Shown: positions 7,467 to 21,800 of the stretch, piece by piece
How the letters are laid out: the number at the start of each line of letters is the position of its first letter
Numbering within the stretch: position 1 is the stretch's first letter
Source of the DNA: Xiphydria camelus
Lineage: Eukaryota; Arthropoda; Insecta; Hymenoptera; Xiphydriidae
Reading direction: 5' to 3'
NCBI GenBank assembly: GCA_963678675.1
Contig: OY783191.1
Coordinates: 28,788,955-28,852,954 of the forward strand
DNA: 64,000 nt
Made by a program: the position numbers and the translations under genes
The notes under the pieces: model-generated
What the model was told of the DNA's origin: nothing
The model's database searches: none
Seen by the model: only the letters and a program-made list of their open reading frames with translations

Positions 7467-10400
7467 TAATTCATTAGAGCTCAATAGCTTCTCGGCTCAA
7501 TGAGCTAAGATCAAAAGTGTGTATACCGCCGCACAGTGCAGCGAGTCAATGGGAAACAGAGAATATATCCAAAACTCGCGTGATTACCGATATGACATTT
7601 AACTAAAATAGTATCTTCTAAAAATGGATATTGCGTTTCACGCAAGTTAGTTCCGTATAAATTGCACATCGGCAAATACGTTGGTATTTATCCATGTACG
7701 GGTCGGTTTCGCGGTACGCTTTGTACGCAAGATGGTTATTCCGGATCTCAGTCTAGTTCATTAGAGCTCAATAGCTTCTGGGCTCAATGAGATAAGATCA
7801 AAAGTGTGTATACCGCCGCAGAGTGCAGCGAGTCAATGGGAAATAAGGAAAAAATAAAAAACTCGCGTGATTACCGATATGACATTTAACTAAAATAGTT
7901 TCTTCTAAAAATGGATATTGCATTTCTACGCAAGTTAGTTCTATATAAACATATGTAAATACGTATATTTATAACTGTACGCGTCGGTTTCGCGGTACGC
8001 TTTGTACTCAAGATTGTTATTCCGGATCTCAATCTAATTCATTAGAGCTCAATAGCTTCTCGGCTCAATGAGCTAAGATCAAAAGTGTGTATACCGCCGC
8101 ACAGTGCAGCGAGTCAATGGGAAACAGAGAATATATCCAAAACTCGCGTGATTACCGATATGACATTTAACTAAAATAGTATCTTCTAAAAATGGATATT
8201 GCGTTTCACGCAAGTTAGTTCCGTATAAATTGCACATCGGCAAATACGTTGGTATTTATCCATGTACGGGTCGGTTTCGCGGTACGCTTTGTACGCAAAA
8301 GATGGTTATTCCGGATCTCAAACTAATTCATTAGAGCTCAATAGCTTCTCGGCTCAATGAGCTAAGATCAAAAGTGTGTATACCGCCGCAGAGTGCAGCG
8401 AGTCAATGGGAAACAGGGAAAAAATAAAAAACTCGCGTGATTACCGATATGACATTTAACTAAAATAGTATCTTCTAAAAATGGATATTGCATTTCTACG
8501 CAAGTTAGTTCTATATAAATATATGTAAATACGTATATTTATACCTGTACGCGTCGGTTTCGCGGTACGCTTTGTACGCAAGATTGTTATTCCGGATCTC
8601 AATCTAATTCATTAGAGCTCAATAGCTTCTCGGCTCAATGAGCTAAGATCAAAAGTGTGTATACCGCCGCAGAGTGCAGCGAGTCAATGGGAAACAAGGA
8701 AAAAATAAAAAACTCGCGTGATTACCGATATGACATTTAACTAAAATAGTATCTTCTAAAAATGGATATTGCATTTCACGCAAGTTAGTTCCGTATAAAT
8801 TGCACATCGGCAAATACGATGGTATTTATCCATGTACAGGTCGGTTTCGCGGTACGCTTTGTACGCAAGATGGTTATTCCGGATCTCAGTCTAGTTCATT
8901 AGAACTCAATAGCTTCTCGGCTCAACGAGCTAAGATCAAAAGTGTGTATACCGCCGCAGAGTGGAGCGAGTCAATGGGAAACAAGGAAAAAATAAAAAAC
9001 TCGCGTGATTACCGATATGACATTTAACTAAAATAGTATCTTCTAAAAATGGATATTGCATTTCTACGCAAGTTAGTTCTATATAAACATATGTAAATAC
9101 GTATATTTATACCTGTACGCGTCGGTTTCGCGGTACGCTTTGTACGCAAGATGGTTATTCCGGATCTCAGTCTAGTTCATTAGAGCTCAATAGCTTCTCG
9201 GCTCAACGAGCTAAGATCAAAAGTGTGTATACCGCCGCAGAGTGGAGCGAGTCAATGGGAAACAAGGAAAAAATAAAAAACTCGCGTGATTACCGATATG
9301 ACATTTAACTAAAATAGTATCTTCTAAAAATGGATATTGCGTTTCACGCAAGTTAGTTCCGTATAAATTGCACATCGGCAAATACGTTGGTATTTATCCA
9401 TGTACGGGTCGGTTTCGCGGTACGCTTTGTACGCAAAAGATGGTTATTCCGGATCTCAAACTAATTCATTAGAGCTCAATAGCTTCTCGGCTCAATGAGC
9501 TAAGATCAAAAGTGTGTATACCGCCGCACAGTGCAGCGAGTCAATGGGAAACAGAGAATATATCCAAAACTCGCGTGATTACCGATATGACATTTAACTA
9601 AAATAGTATCTTCTAAAAATGGATATTGCGTTTCACGCAAGTTAGTTCCGTATAAATTGCACATCGGCAAATACGTTGGTATTTATCCATGTACGGGTCG
9701 GTTTCGCGGTACGCTTTGTACGCAAGATGGTTATTCCGGATCTCAGTCTAGTTCATTAGAGCTCAATAGCTTCTGGGCTCAATGAGATAAGATCAAAAGT
9801 GTGTATACCGCCGCAGAGTGCAGCGAGTCAATGGGAAATAAGGAAAAAATAAAAAACTCGCGTGATTACCGATATGACATTTAACTAAAATAGTTTCTTC
9901 TAAAAATGGATATTGCATTTCTACGCAAGTTAGTTCTATATAAACATATGTAAATACGTATATTTATACCTGTACGCGTCGGTTTCGCGGTACGCTTTGT
10001 ACTCAAGATTGTTATTCCGGATCTCAATCTAATTCATTAGAGCTCAATAGCTTCTCGGCTCAATGAGCTAAGATCAAAAGTGTGTATACCGCCGCACAGT
10101 GCAGCGAGTCAATGGGAAACAGAGAATATATCCAAAACTCGCGTGATTACCGATATGACATTTAACTAAAATAGTATCTTCTAAAAATGGATATTGCGTT
10201 TCACGCAAGTTAGTTCCGTATAAATTGCACATCGGCAAATACGTTGGTATTTATCCATGTACGGGTCGGTTTCGCGGTACGCTTTGTACGCAAAAGATGG
10301 TTATTCCGGATCTCAAACTAATTCATTAGAGCTCAATAGCTTCTCGGCTCAATGAGCTAAGATCAAAAGTGTGTATACCGCCGCAGAGTGCAGCGAGTCA

Positions 10401-11135
10401 ATGGGAAACAGGGAAAAAATAAAAAACTCGCGTGATTACCGATATGACATTTAACTAAAATAGTATCTTCTAAAAATGGATATTGCATTTCTACGCAAGT
10501 TAGTTCTATATAAATATATGTAAATACGTATATTTATACCTGTACGCGTCGGTTTCGCGGTACGCTTTGTACGCAAGATTGTTATTCCGGATCTCAATCT
10601 AATTCATTAGAGCTCAATAGCTTCTCGGCTCAATGAGCTAAGATCAAAAGTGTGTATACCGCCGCAGAGTGCAGCGAGTCAATGGGAAACAAGGAAAAAA
10701 TAAAAAACTCGCGTGATTACCGATATGACATTTAACTAAAATAGTATCTTCTAAAAATGGATATTGCATTTCACGCAAGTTAGTTCCGTATAAATTGCAC
10801 ATCGGCAAATACGATGGTATTTATCCATGTACAGGTCGGTTTCGCGGTACGCTTTGTACGCAAGATGGTTATTCCGGATCTCAGTCTAGTTCATTAGAAC
10901 TCAATAGCTTCTCGGCTCAACGAGCTAAGATCAAAAGTGTGTATACCGCCATAGAGTGGAGCGAGTCAATGGGAAACAAGGAAAAAATAAAAAACTCGCG
11001 TGATTACCGATATGACATTTAACTAAAATAGTATCTTCTAAAAATGGATATTGCATTTCTACGCAAGTTAGTTCTATATAAACATATGTAAATACGTATA
11101 TTTATACCTGTACGCGTCGGTTTCGCGGTACGCTT
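7467..11135. repeat. Two overlapping copies of a 7-monomer, 1,995-bp block
   Basis: Sequence from about 7.47 to 9.14 kb recurs at about 9.46-11.13 kb with a constant 1,995-bp offset. Marker strings CGCAAAAGATGG (8297, 10292) and AATACGATGG (near 8813, 10808) keep this spacing. The match ends near 9.14 kb, where copy 1 switches to a TCAGTCTAG variant. Confidence 0.75.
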
Positions 11136-12862
11136 TGTACTCAAGATTGTTATTCCGGATCTCAATCTAATTCATTAGAGCTCAATAGCTTCTCGGCTCA
11201 ATGAGCTAAGATCAAAAGTGTGTATACCGCCGCACAGTGCAGCGAGTCAATGGGAAACAGAGAATATATCCAAAACTCGCGTGATTACCGATATGACATT
11301 TAACTAAAATAGTATCTTCTAAAAATGGATATTGCGTTTCACGCAAGTTAGTTCCGTATAAATTGCACATCGGCAAATACGTTGGTATTTATCCATGTAC
11401 GGGTCGGTTTCGCGGTACGCTTTGTACGCAAGATGGTTATTCCGGATCTCAGTCTAGTTCATTAGAGCTCAATAGCTTCTCGGCTCAACGAGCTTAGATC
11501 AAAAGTGTGTATACCGCCGCAGAGTGGAGCGAGTCAATGGGAAACAAGGAAAAAATAAAAAACTCGCGTGATTACCGATATGACATTTAACTAAAATAGT
11601 ATCTTCTAAAAATGGATATTGCATTTCTACGCAAGTTAGTTCTATATAAACATATGTAAATACGTATATTTATACCTGTACGCGTCGGTTTCGCGGTACG
11701 CTTTGTACTCAAGATTGTTATTCCGGATCTCAATCTAATTCATTAGAGCTCAATAGCTTCTCGGCTCAATGAGCTAAGATCAAAAGTGTGTATACCGCCG
11801 CACAGTGCAGCGAGTCAATGGGAAACAGAGAATATATCCAAAACTCGCGTGATTACCGATATGACATTTAACTAAAATAGTATCTTCTAAAAATGGATAT
11901 TGCATTTCTACGCAAGTTAGTTCTATATAAACATATGTAAATACGTATATTTATACCTGTACGCGTCGGTTTCGCGGTACGCTTTGTACGCAAGATGGTT
12001 ATTCCGGATCTCAATCTAATTCATTAGAGCTCAATAGCTTCTCGGCTCAATGAGCTAAGATCAAAAGTGTGTATACCGCCGCAGAGTGCAGCGAGTCAAT
12101 GGGAAACAAGGAAAAAATAAAAAACTCGCGTGATTACCGATATGACATTTAACTAAAATAGTATCTTCTAAAAATGGATATTGCATTTCTACGCAAGTTA
12201 GTTCTATATAAACATATGTAAATACGTATATTTATACCTGTACGCGTCGGTTTCGCGGTACGCTTTGTACGCAAGATGGTTATTCCGGATCTCAATCTAA
12301 TTCATTAGAGCTCAATAGCTTCTCGGCTCAATGAGCTAAGATCAAAGTGTGTATACCGCTGCACAGTGCAGCGAGTCAATGGGAAACAGAGAAAATATCC
12401 AAAACTCGCGTGATTACCGATATGACATTTAACTAAAATAGTATCGGAACAATGGATATTGGATTTCTACGCAAGTTAGTTCTATATAAATTACACATCT
12501 GCAAATACGTTGGTATTTATCCATGTGGGGGGCCGGTTTCGCGGTACTCTCTGTACGCAAGATGGTTATTCCGGATCTCAATTTAATTCATTAGAGCTCA
12601 ATAGCTTCTCGGCTCAATGAGCTAAGATCAAAAGTGTGTATACCGCCGCAGAGTGCAGCGAGTCAATGGGAAACAAGGAAAAATTAAAAAACTCGCGTGA
12701 TTACCGATATGACATTTAACTAAAATAGTATCTTCTAAAAATGGATATTGCATTTCTACGCAAGTTAGTTCTATATAAACATATGTAAATACGTATATTT
12801 ATACCTGTACGCGTCGGTTTCGCGGTACGCTTTGTACGCAAGATGGTTATTCCGGATCTCAA
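9461..12862. repeat. 3.4-kb segmental duplication, copy 1 (partner 15416-18817)
   Basis: Twelve monomers match 15416-18817 at a fixed 5,955-bp offset. The left mismatch is at 9460 (A versus T) and the right one at 12863 (T versus A). I noticed only a handful of differences inside, for example ACCGCCATAGAG near 10948 versus ACCGCCGCAGAG, and single bases near 16530, 17228 and 17709. Both copies carry the rare GGGGGGCCGG variant (near 12533 and 18488). Confidence 0.85.
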
Positions 12863-15415
12863 TCTAATTCATTAGAGCTCAAAAGCTTCTCGGCTCAATG
12901 AGCTAAGATCAAAAGTATGTATACCACCGCAGAGTGCAGCGAGTCAATGGGAAACAAGGAAAAAATAAAAACTCGCGTGATTACCGACATGACATTTAAC
13001 TAAAATAGTATCGGAAAAATGGATATTGGATTTCTACGCAAGTTAGTTCTATATAAATTACACATCTGCAAATACGTTGGTATTTATCCATGTGGGGGTC
13101 GGTTTCGCGGTACGCTTTGTACGCAAAATGGTTATTCCGGATCTCAATCTGATTCATTAGAGCTCAATAGCTTCTCGGCACAATGAGCTAAGATCAAAGT
13201 GTATATACCGCCGCACAGTGCAGCGAGTCAATGGGAACAGAGAAAATATCCAAAACTCGCGTGATTACAGATACGACTCTTAACTAAAATAACATTCTCC
13301 TGAAATAAGTATGGCATTCCTACGCAAGTTAGTTCTATACAAATTATCCATGTGTAAATACGTACATTTATCCATGTACGGGTCGTTATCAGGGTATAAT
13401 TTGAACGCAAGATGGTTAGTCCAGATCTCAATCTCATTCATTAGAGCTGAATAGCTTCTCGGCTCATTGAGCTAAGATCAAAGTGAATATACCGCCGCAG
13501 AGTTCAGCTAGTCAATGGGAACCAGGGAAAAAATAAAAAACTCGCGTGATTACCGATATGAAATTTAACTAAAACAGGATCTTCTAAAAATGGATATTGC
13601 ATTTCACGCAAGTTAGTTCCGTATAAATTGCACATCGGCAAATACGTTGGTATTTATCCATGTACGGGTCGGTTTCGCGGTACGCTTTGTACGCAAGATG
13701 GTTATTCCGGATCTCAGTCTAATTCATTAGAGCTCAATAGCTTCTCGGCTCAATCAGCTAAGATCATAGTGTGTATACCGCTGCACAGTGCAGCGAGTCA
13801 ATGGGAAACAGAGAAAATATCCAAAACTCGCGTGATTACCGATATGACATTTAACTAAAATAGTATCTTCTAAAAATGGATATTGCATTTCTACGCAAGT
13901 TAGTTCTATATAAACATATGTAAATACGTATATTTATACCTGTACGCGTCGGTTTCGCGGTACGCTTTGTACTCAAGATTGTTATTCCGGATCTCAATCT
14001 AATTCATTAGAGCTCAATAGCTTCTCGGCTCAATGAGCTAAGATCAAAAGTGTGTATACCGCCGCACAGTGCAGCGAGTCAATGGGAAACAGAGAAAATA
14101 TCCAAAACTCGCGTGATTACCGATATGACATTTAACTAAAATAGTATCTTCTAAAAATAGATATTGCATTTCTACGCAAGTTAGTTCTATATAAACATAT
14201 GTAAATACGTATATTTATACCTGTACGCGTCGGTTTCGCGGTACGCTTTGTACGCAAGATGGTTATTCCGGATCTCAATCTAATTCATTAGAGCTCAATA
14301 GCTTCTCGGTTCAATGAGCTAAGATCAAAAGTGTGTATATCGCCGCAGAGTGCAGCGAGTCAATGGGAAACAAGGAAAAAATAAAAAACTCGCGTGTTTA
14401 CCGATATGACATTTAACTAAAATAGTATCTTCTAAAAATGGGTATTGCATTTCACGCAAGTTAGTTCTATATAAATTACACATCTGCAAATACGTTGGTA
14501 TTTATCCATGTGGGGGTCGGTTTCGCGGTACGCTTTGTACGCAAGATGGTTATTCCGGATCTCAAACTAATTCATTAGAGCTCAATAGCTTCTCGGCTCA
14601 ATGAGCTAAGATCAAAAGTGTGTATACCGCCGCAGAGTGCAGCGAGTCAATGGGAAACAGGGAAAAAATAAAAAACTCGCGTGATTACCGATATGACATT
14701 TAACTAAAATAGTATCTTCTAAAAATGGATATTGCATTTCTACGCAAGTTAGTTCTATATAAACATATGTAAATACGTATATTTATACCTGTACGCGTTG
14801 GTTTCGCGGTACGCTTTGTACGCAAGATTGTTATTCCGGATCTCAATCTAATTCATTAGAGCTCAATAGCTTCTCGGCTCAATGAGCTAAGATCAAAAGT
14901 GTGTATACCGCCGCAGAGTGCAGCGAGTCAACGGGAAACAAGGAAAAAATAAAAAACTCGCGTGTTTACCGATATGACATTTAACTAAAATAGTATCTTC
15001 TAAAAATGGGTATTGCATTTCACGCAAGTTAGTTCTATATAAATTACACATCTGCAAATACGTTGGTATTTATCCATGTGGGGGTCGGTTTCGCGGTACG
15101 CTTTGTACGCAAGATGGTTATTCCGGATCTCAAACTAATTCATTAGAGCTCAATAGCTTCTCGGCTCAATGAGCTAAGATCAAAAGTGTGTATACCGCCG
15201 CAGAGTGCAGCGAGTCAACGGGAAACAGAGAAAAAATAAAAAACTCGCGTGATTACCGATATGACATTTAACTAAAGTAGTATCTTCTAAAAATGGATAT
15301 TGCATTTCTACGCAAGTTAGTTCTATATAAATATATGTAAATACGTATATTTATACCTGTACGCGTCGGTTTCGCGGTACGCTTTGTACGCAAGATTGTT
15401 ATTCCGGATCTCAAT
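12863..15415. repeat. Satellite between the two 3.4-kb copies, with C-D-B cassette copy 2
   Basis: Contains the C-D-B cassette at 12996-13850 with the D monomer at 13280-13564, at a 10,803-bp offset from copy 1. Type A monomers follow, then the five-monomer block 14398-15849, which matches 5023-6474 and carries the CTCGCGTGTTTACC and ATGGGTATTG variants. No non-satellite sequence is present. Confidence 0.85.
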
Positions 15416-18400
15416 CTAATTCATTAGAGCTCAATAGCTTCTCGGCTCAATGAGCTAAGATCAAAAGTGTGTATACCGCCGCACAGTGCAGCGAGTCAAT
15501 GGGAAACAGAGAATATATCCAAAACTCGCGTGATTACCGATATGACATTTAACTAAAATAGTATCTTCTAAAAATGGATATTGCGTTTCACGCAAGTTAG
15601 TTCCGTATAAATTGCACATCGGCAAATACGTTGGTATTTATCCATGTACGGGTCGGTTTCGCGGTACGCTTTGTACGCAAGATGGTTATTCCGGATCTCA
15701 GTCTAGTTCATTAGAGCTCAATAGCTTCTGGGCTCAATGAGATAAGATCAAAAGTGTGTATACCGCCGCAGAGTGCAGCGAGTCAATGGGAAATAAGGAA
15801 AAAATAAAAAACTCGCGTGATTACCGATATGACATTTAACTAAAATAGTTTCTTCTAAAAATGGATATTGCATTTCTACGCAAGTTAGTTCTATATAAAC
15901 ATATGTAAATACGTATATTTATACCTGTACGCGTCGGTTTCGCGGTACGCTTTGTACTCAAGATTGTTATTCCGGATCTCAATCTAATTCATTAGAGCTC
16001 AATAGCTTCTCGGCTCAATGAGCTAAGATCAAAAGTGTGTATACCGCCGCACAGTGCAGCGAGTCAATGGGAAACAGAGAATATATCCAAAACTCGCGTG
16101 ATTACCGATATGACATTTAACTAAAATAGTATCTTCTAAAAATGGATATTGCGTTTCACGCAAGTTAGTTCCGTATAAATTGCACATCGGCAAATACGTT
16201 GGTATTTATCCATGTACGGGTCGGTTTCGCGGTACGCTTTGTACGCAAAAGATGGTTATTCCGGATCTCAAACTAATTCATTAGAGCTCAATAGCTTCTC
16301 GGCTCAATGAGCTAAGATCAAAAGTGTGTATACCGCCGCAGAGTGCAGCGAGTCAATGGGAAACAGGGAAAAAATAAAAAACTCGCGTGATTACCGATAT
16401 GACATTTAACTAAAATAGTATCTTCTAAAAATGGATATTGCATTTCTACGCAAGTTAGTTCTATATAAATATATGTAAATACGTATATTTATACCTGTAC
16501 GCGTCGGTTTCGCGGTACGCTTTGTACGCGAGATTGTTATTCCGGATCTCAATCTAATTCATTAGAGCTCAATAGCTTCTCGGCTCAATGAGCTAAGATC
16601 AAAAGTGTGTATACCGCCGCAGAGTGCAGCGAGTCAATGGGAAACAAGGAAAAAATAAAAAACTCGCGTGATTACCGATATGACATTTAACTAAAATAGT
16701 ATCTTCTAAAAATGGATATTGCATTTCACGCAAGTTAGTTCCGTATAAATTGCACATCGGCAAATACGATGGTATTTATCCATGTACAGGTCGGTTTCGC
16801 GGTACGCTTTGTACGCAAGATGGTTATTCCGGATCTCAGTCTAGTTCATTAGAACTCAATAGCTTCTCGGCTCAACGAGCTAAGATCAAAAGTGTGTATA
16901 CCGCCGCAGAGTGGAGCGAGTCAATGGGAAACAAGGAAAAAATAAAAAACTCGCGTGATTACCGATATGACATTTAACTAAAATAGTATCTTCTAAAAAT
17001 GGATATTGCATTTCTACGCAAGTTAGTTCTATATAAACATATGTAAATACGTATATTTATACCTGTACGCGTCGGTTTCGCGGTACGCTTTGTACTCAAG
17101 ATTGTTATTCCGGATCTCAATCTAATTCATTAGAGCTCAATAGCTTCTCGGCTCAATGAGCTAAGATCAAAAGTGTGTATACCGCCGCACAGTGCAGCGA
17201 GTCAATGGGAAACAGAGAATATATCCAAATCTCGCGTGATTACCGATATGACATTTAACTAAAATAGTATCTTCTAAAAATGGATATTGCGTTTCACGCA
17301 AGTTAGTTCCGTATAAATTGCACATCGGCAAATACGTTGGTATTTATCCATGTACGGGTCGGTTTCGCGGTACGCTTTGTACGCAAGATGGTTATTCCGG
17401 ATCTCAGTCTAGTTCATTAGAGCTCAATAGCTTCTCGGCTCAACGAGCTTAGATCAAAAGTGTGTATACCGCCGCAGAGTGGAGCGAGTCAATGGGAAAC
17501 AAGGAAAAAATAAAAAACTCGCGTGATTACCGATATGACATTTAACTAAAATAGTATCTTCTAAAAATGGATATTGCATTTCTACGCAAGTTAGTTCTAT
17601 ATAAACATATGTAAATACGTATATTTATACCTGTACGCGTCGGTTTCGCGGTACGCTTTGTACTCAAGATTGTTATTCCGGATCTCAATCTAATTCATTA
17701 GAGCTCAACAGCTTCTCGGCTCAATGAGCTAAGATCAAAAGTGTGTATACCGCCGCACAGTGCAGCGAGTCAATGGGAAACAGAGAATATATCCAAAACT
17801 CGCGTGATTACCGATATGACATTTAACTAAAATAGTATCTTCTAAAAATGGATATTGCATTTCTACGCAAGTTAGTTCTATATAAACATATGTAAATACG
17901 TATATTTATACCTGTACGCGTCGGTTTCGCGGTACGCTTTGTACGCAAGATGGTTATTCCGGATCTCAATCTAATTCATTAGAGCTCAATAGCTTCTCGG
18001 CTCAATGAGCTAAGATCAAAAGTGTGTATACCGCCGCAGAGTGCAGCGAGTCAATGGGAAACAAGGAAAAAATAAAAAACTCGCGTGATTACCGATATGA
18101 CATTTAACTAAAATAGTATCTTCTAAAAATGGATATTGCATTTCTACGCAAGTTAGTTCTATATAAACATATGTAAATACGTATATTTATACCTGTACGC
18201 GTCGGTTTCGCGGTACGCTTTGTACGCAAGATGGTTATTCCGGATCTCAATCTAATTCATTAGAGCTCAATAGCTTCTCGGCTCAATGAGCTAAGATCAA
18301 AGTGTGTATACCGCTGCACAGTGCAGCGAGTCAATGGGAAACAGAGAAAATATCCAAAACTCGCGTGATTACCGATATGACATTTAACTAAAATAGTATC

Positions 18401-18817
18401 GGAACAATGGATATTGGATTTCTACGCAAGTTAGTTCTATATAAATTACACATCTGCAAATACGTTGGTATTTATCCATGTGGGGGGCCGGTTTCGCGGT
18501 ACTCTCTGTACGCAAGATGGTTATTCCGGATCTCAATTTAATTCATTAGAGCTCAATAGCTTCTCGGCTCAATGAGCTAAGATCAAAAGTGTGTATACCG
18601 CCGCAGAGTGCAGCGAGTCAATGGGAAACAAGGAAAAATTAAAAAACTCGCGTGATTACCGATATGACATTTAACTAAAATAGTATCTTCTAAAAATGGA
18701 TATTGCATTTCTACGCAAGTTAGTTCTATATAAACATATGTAAATACGTATATTTATACCTGTACGCGTCGGTTTCGCGGTACGCTTTGTACGCAAGATG
18801 GTTATTCCGGATCTCAA
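15416..18817. repeat. 3.4-kb segmental duplication, copy 2 (partner 9461-12862)
   Basis: The second copy of the twelve-monomer block. From 17795 onward it also belongs to the larger block that recurs at 28568, so two duplication events of different extent are layered here. Confidence 0.85.
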
Positions 18818-21800
18818 ACTAATTCATTAGGGCTCAATAGCTTCTCGGCTCAATGAGCTAAGATCAAAAGTGTGTATACCGCCGCAGAGTGCAGCGAGTC
18901 AACGGGAAACAGGGAAAAAATAAAAAACTCGCGTGATTACCGATATGACATTTAACTAAAGTAGTATCTTCTAAAAATGGATATTGCATTTCTACGCAAG
19001 TTAGTTCTATATAAATATATGTAAATACGTATATTTATACCTGTACGCGTCGGTTTCGCGGTACGCTTTGTACGCAAGATTGTTATTCCGGATCTCAATC
19101 TAATTCATTAGAACTCAATAGCTTCTCGGCTCAATGAGCTAAGATCAAAAGTGTGTATACCGCCGCACAGTGCAGCGAGTCAATGGGAAACAGAGAATAT
19201 ATCCAAAACTCGCGTGATTACCGATATGACATTTAACTAAAATAGTATCTTCTAAAAATGGATATTGCGTTTCACGCAAGTTAGTTCCGTATAAATTGCA
19301 CATCGGCAAATACGTTGGTATTTATCCATGTACGGGTCGGTTTCGCGGTACGCTTTGTACGCAAGATGGTTATTCCGGATCTCAGTCTAGTTCATTAGAG
19401 CTCAATAGCTTCTCGGCTCAATGAGCTAAGATCAAAAGTGTGTATACCGCCGCACAGTGCAGCGAGTCAATGGGAAACAGAGAAAATATCCGAAACTCGC
19501 GTGATTACCGATATGACATTTAACTAAAATAGTATCTTCTAAAAATGGATATTGCGTTTCACGCAAGTTAGTTCCGTATAAATTGCACATCGGCAAATAC
19601 GTTGGTATTTATCCATGTACGGGTCGGTTTCGCGGTACGCTTTGTACGCAAGATGGTTATTCCGGATCTCAGTCTAGTTCATTAGAGCTCAATAGCTTCT
19701 CGGCTCAATGAGCTAAGATCAAAAGTGTGTATACCGCCGCACAATGCAGCGAGTCAATGGGAAACAGAGAAAATATCAAAAACTCGCGTGATTACCGATA
19801 TGACATTTAACTAAAATAGTATCTTCTAAAAATGGATATTGCATTTCTACGCAAGTTACTTCTATATAAACATATGTAAATACGTATATTTATACCTGTA
19901 CGCGTCGGTTTCGCGGTACGCTTTGTACTCAAGATTGTTATTCCGGATCTCAGTCTAGTTCATTAGAGCTCAATAGCTTCTCGGCTCAACGAGCTAAGAT
20001 CAAAAGTGTGTATACCGCCGCAGAGTGGAGCGAGTCAATGGGAAACAAGGAAAAAATAAAAAACTCGCGTGATTACCGATATGACATTTAACTAAAATAG
20101 TATCTTCTAAAAATGGATATTGCATTTCTACGCAAGTTAGTTCTATATAAACATATGTAAATACGTATATTTATACCTGTACGCGTCGGTTTCGCGGTAC
20201 GCTTTGTACTCAAGATTGTTATTCCGGATCTCAATCTAATTCATTAGAGCTCAATAGCTTCTCGGCTCAATGAGCTAAGATCAAAAGTGTGTATACCGCC
20301 GCACAGTGCAGCGAGTCAATGGGAAACAGAGAATATATCCAAAACTCGCGTGATTACCGATATGACATTTAACTAAAATAGTATCTTCTAAAAATGGATA
20401 TTGCGTTTCACGCAAGTTAGTTCCGTATAAATTGCACATCGGCAAATACGTTGGTATTTATCCATGTACGGGTCGGTTTCGCGGTACGCTTTGTACGCAA
20501 GATGGTTATTCCGGATCTCAGTCTAGTTCATTAGAGCTCAATAGCTTCTCGGTTCAATGAGCTAAGATCAAAAGTGTGTATATCGCCGCAGAGTGCAGCG
20601 AGTCAATGGGAAACAAGGAAAAAATAAAAAACTCGCGTGACTGCCGATATGACATTTAACTAAAATAGTATCTTCTAAAAATGGATATTGCATTTCTACG
20701 CAAGTTAGTTCTATATAAACATATGTAAATACGTATATTTATACCTGTACGCGTCGGTTTCGCGGTACGCTTTGTACTCAAGATGGTTATTCCGGATCTC
20801 AGTCTAGTTCATTAGAGCTCAATAGCTTCTCGGCTCAATGAGCTAAGATCAAAAGTGTGTATACCGCCGCAGAGTGCAGAGAGTCAATGGGAAACAAGGA
20901 AAAATAAAAAACTCGCGTGATTACCGATATGACATTTAACTAAAATAGTATCTTCTAAAAATGGATATTGCATTTCTACGCAAGTTAGTTCTATATAAAC
21001 ATATGTAAATACGTATATTTATACCTGTACGCGTCGGTTTCGCGGTACGCTTTGTACGCAAGATGGTTATTCCGGATCTCAAAATAATTCATTAGAGCTC
21101 AATAGCTTCTCGGCTCAATGAGCTAAGATCAATGTGTGTATACCGCTGCACAGTGCAGCGAGTCAATGGGAAACAGAGGAAATATCCAAAACTCGCGTGA
21201 TTACCGATATGACATTTAACTAAAATAGTATCGGAAAAATGGATATTGGATTTCTACGCAAATTAGTTCTATATAAATTACACATCTGCAAATACGTTGG
21301 TATTTATCCATGTGGGGGTCGGTTTCGCTGTACGCTTTGTACGCAAGATGGTTATTCCGGATCTCAATCTAATTCATTAGAGCTCAATAGCTTCTCGGCT
21401 GAATGAGCTAAGAACAAAAGTGTGTATACCGCCGCAGAGTGCAGCGAGTCAATGGGAAACAAGGAAAAAATAAAAAACTCGCGTGATTACCGATATGACA
21501 TTTAACTAAAATAGTATCTTCTAAAAATGGATATTGCATTTCTACGCAAGTTAGTTCTATATAAACATATGTAAATACGTGTATTTATACCTGTACGCGT
21601 CGGTTTCGCGGTACGCTTTGTACGCAAGATGGTTATTCCGGATCTCAAAATAATTCATTAGAGCTCAATAGCTTCTCGGCTCAATGAGCTAAGATCAATG
21701 TGTGTATACCGCTGCACAGTGCAGCGAGTCAATGTGAAACAGAGAAAATATCCAAAACTCGCGTGATTACCGATATGACATTTATCTAAAATAGTATCGG

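Larger units (their letters stand above)
1636..9460. repeat. Left part of array: mixed A, B, C and D monomers with short block repeats
   Basis: Begins with two type A monomers and a C-D-B cassette (2193-3047), then alternating A, B and C types. Blocks of five monomers are re-used: about 5.9-6.4 kb recurs at about 7.3-7.85 kb with a 1,425-bp offset. The stretch 5023-6474 recurs at 14398-15849 with a 9,375-bp offset. A B-type monomer with an extra AA (CGCAAAAGATGG) appears near 7159, 8297 and 9435, spaced 1,138 bp (four monomers), and again at 10292. Confidence 0.85.
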
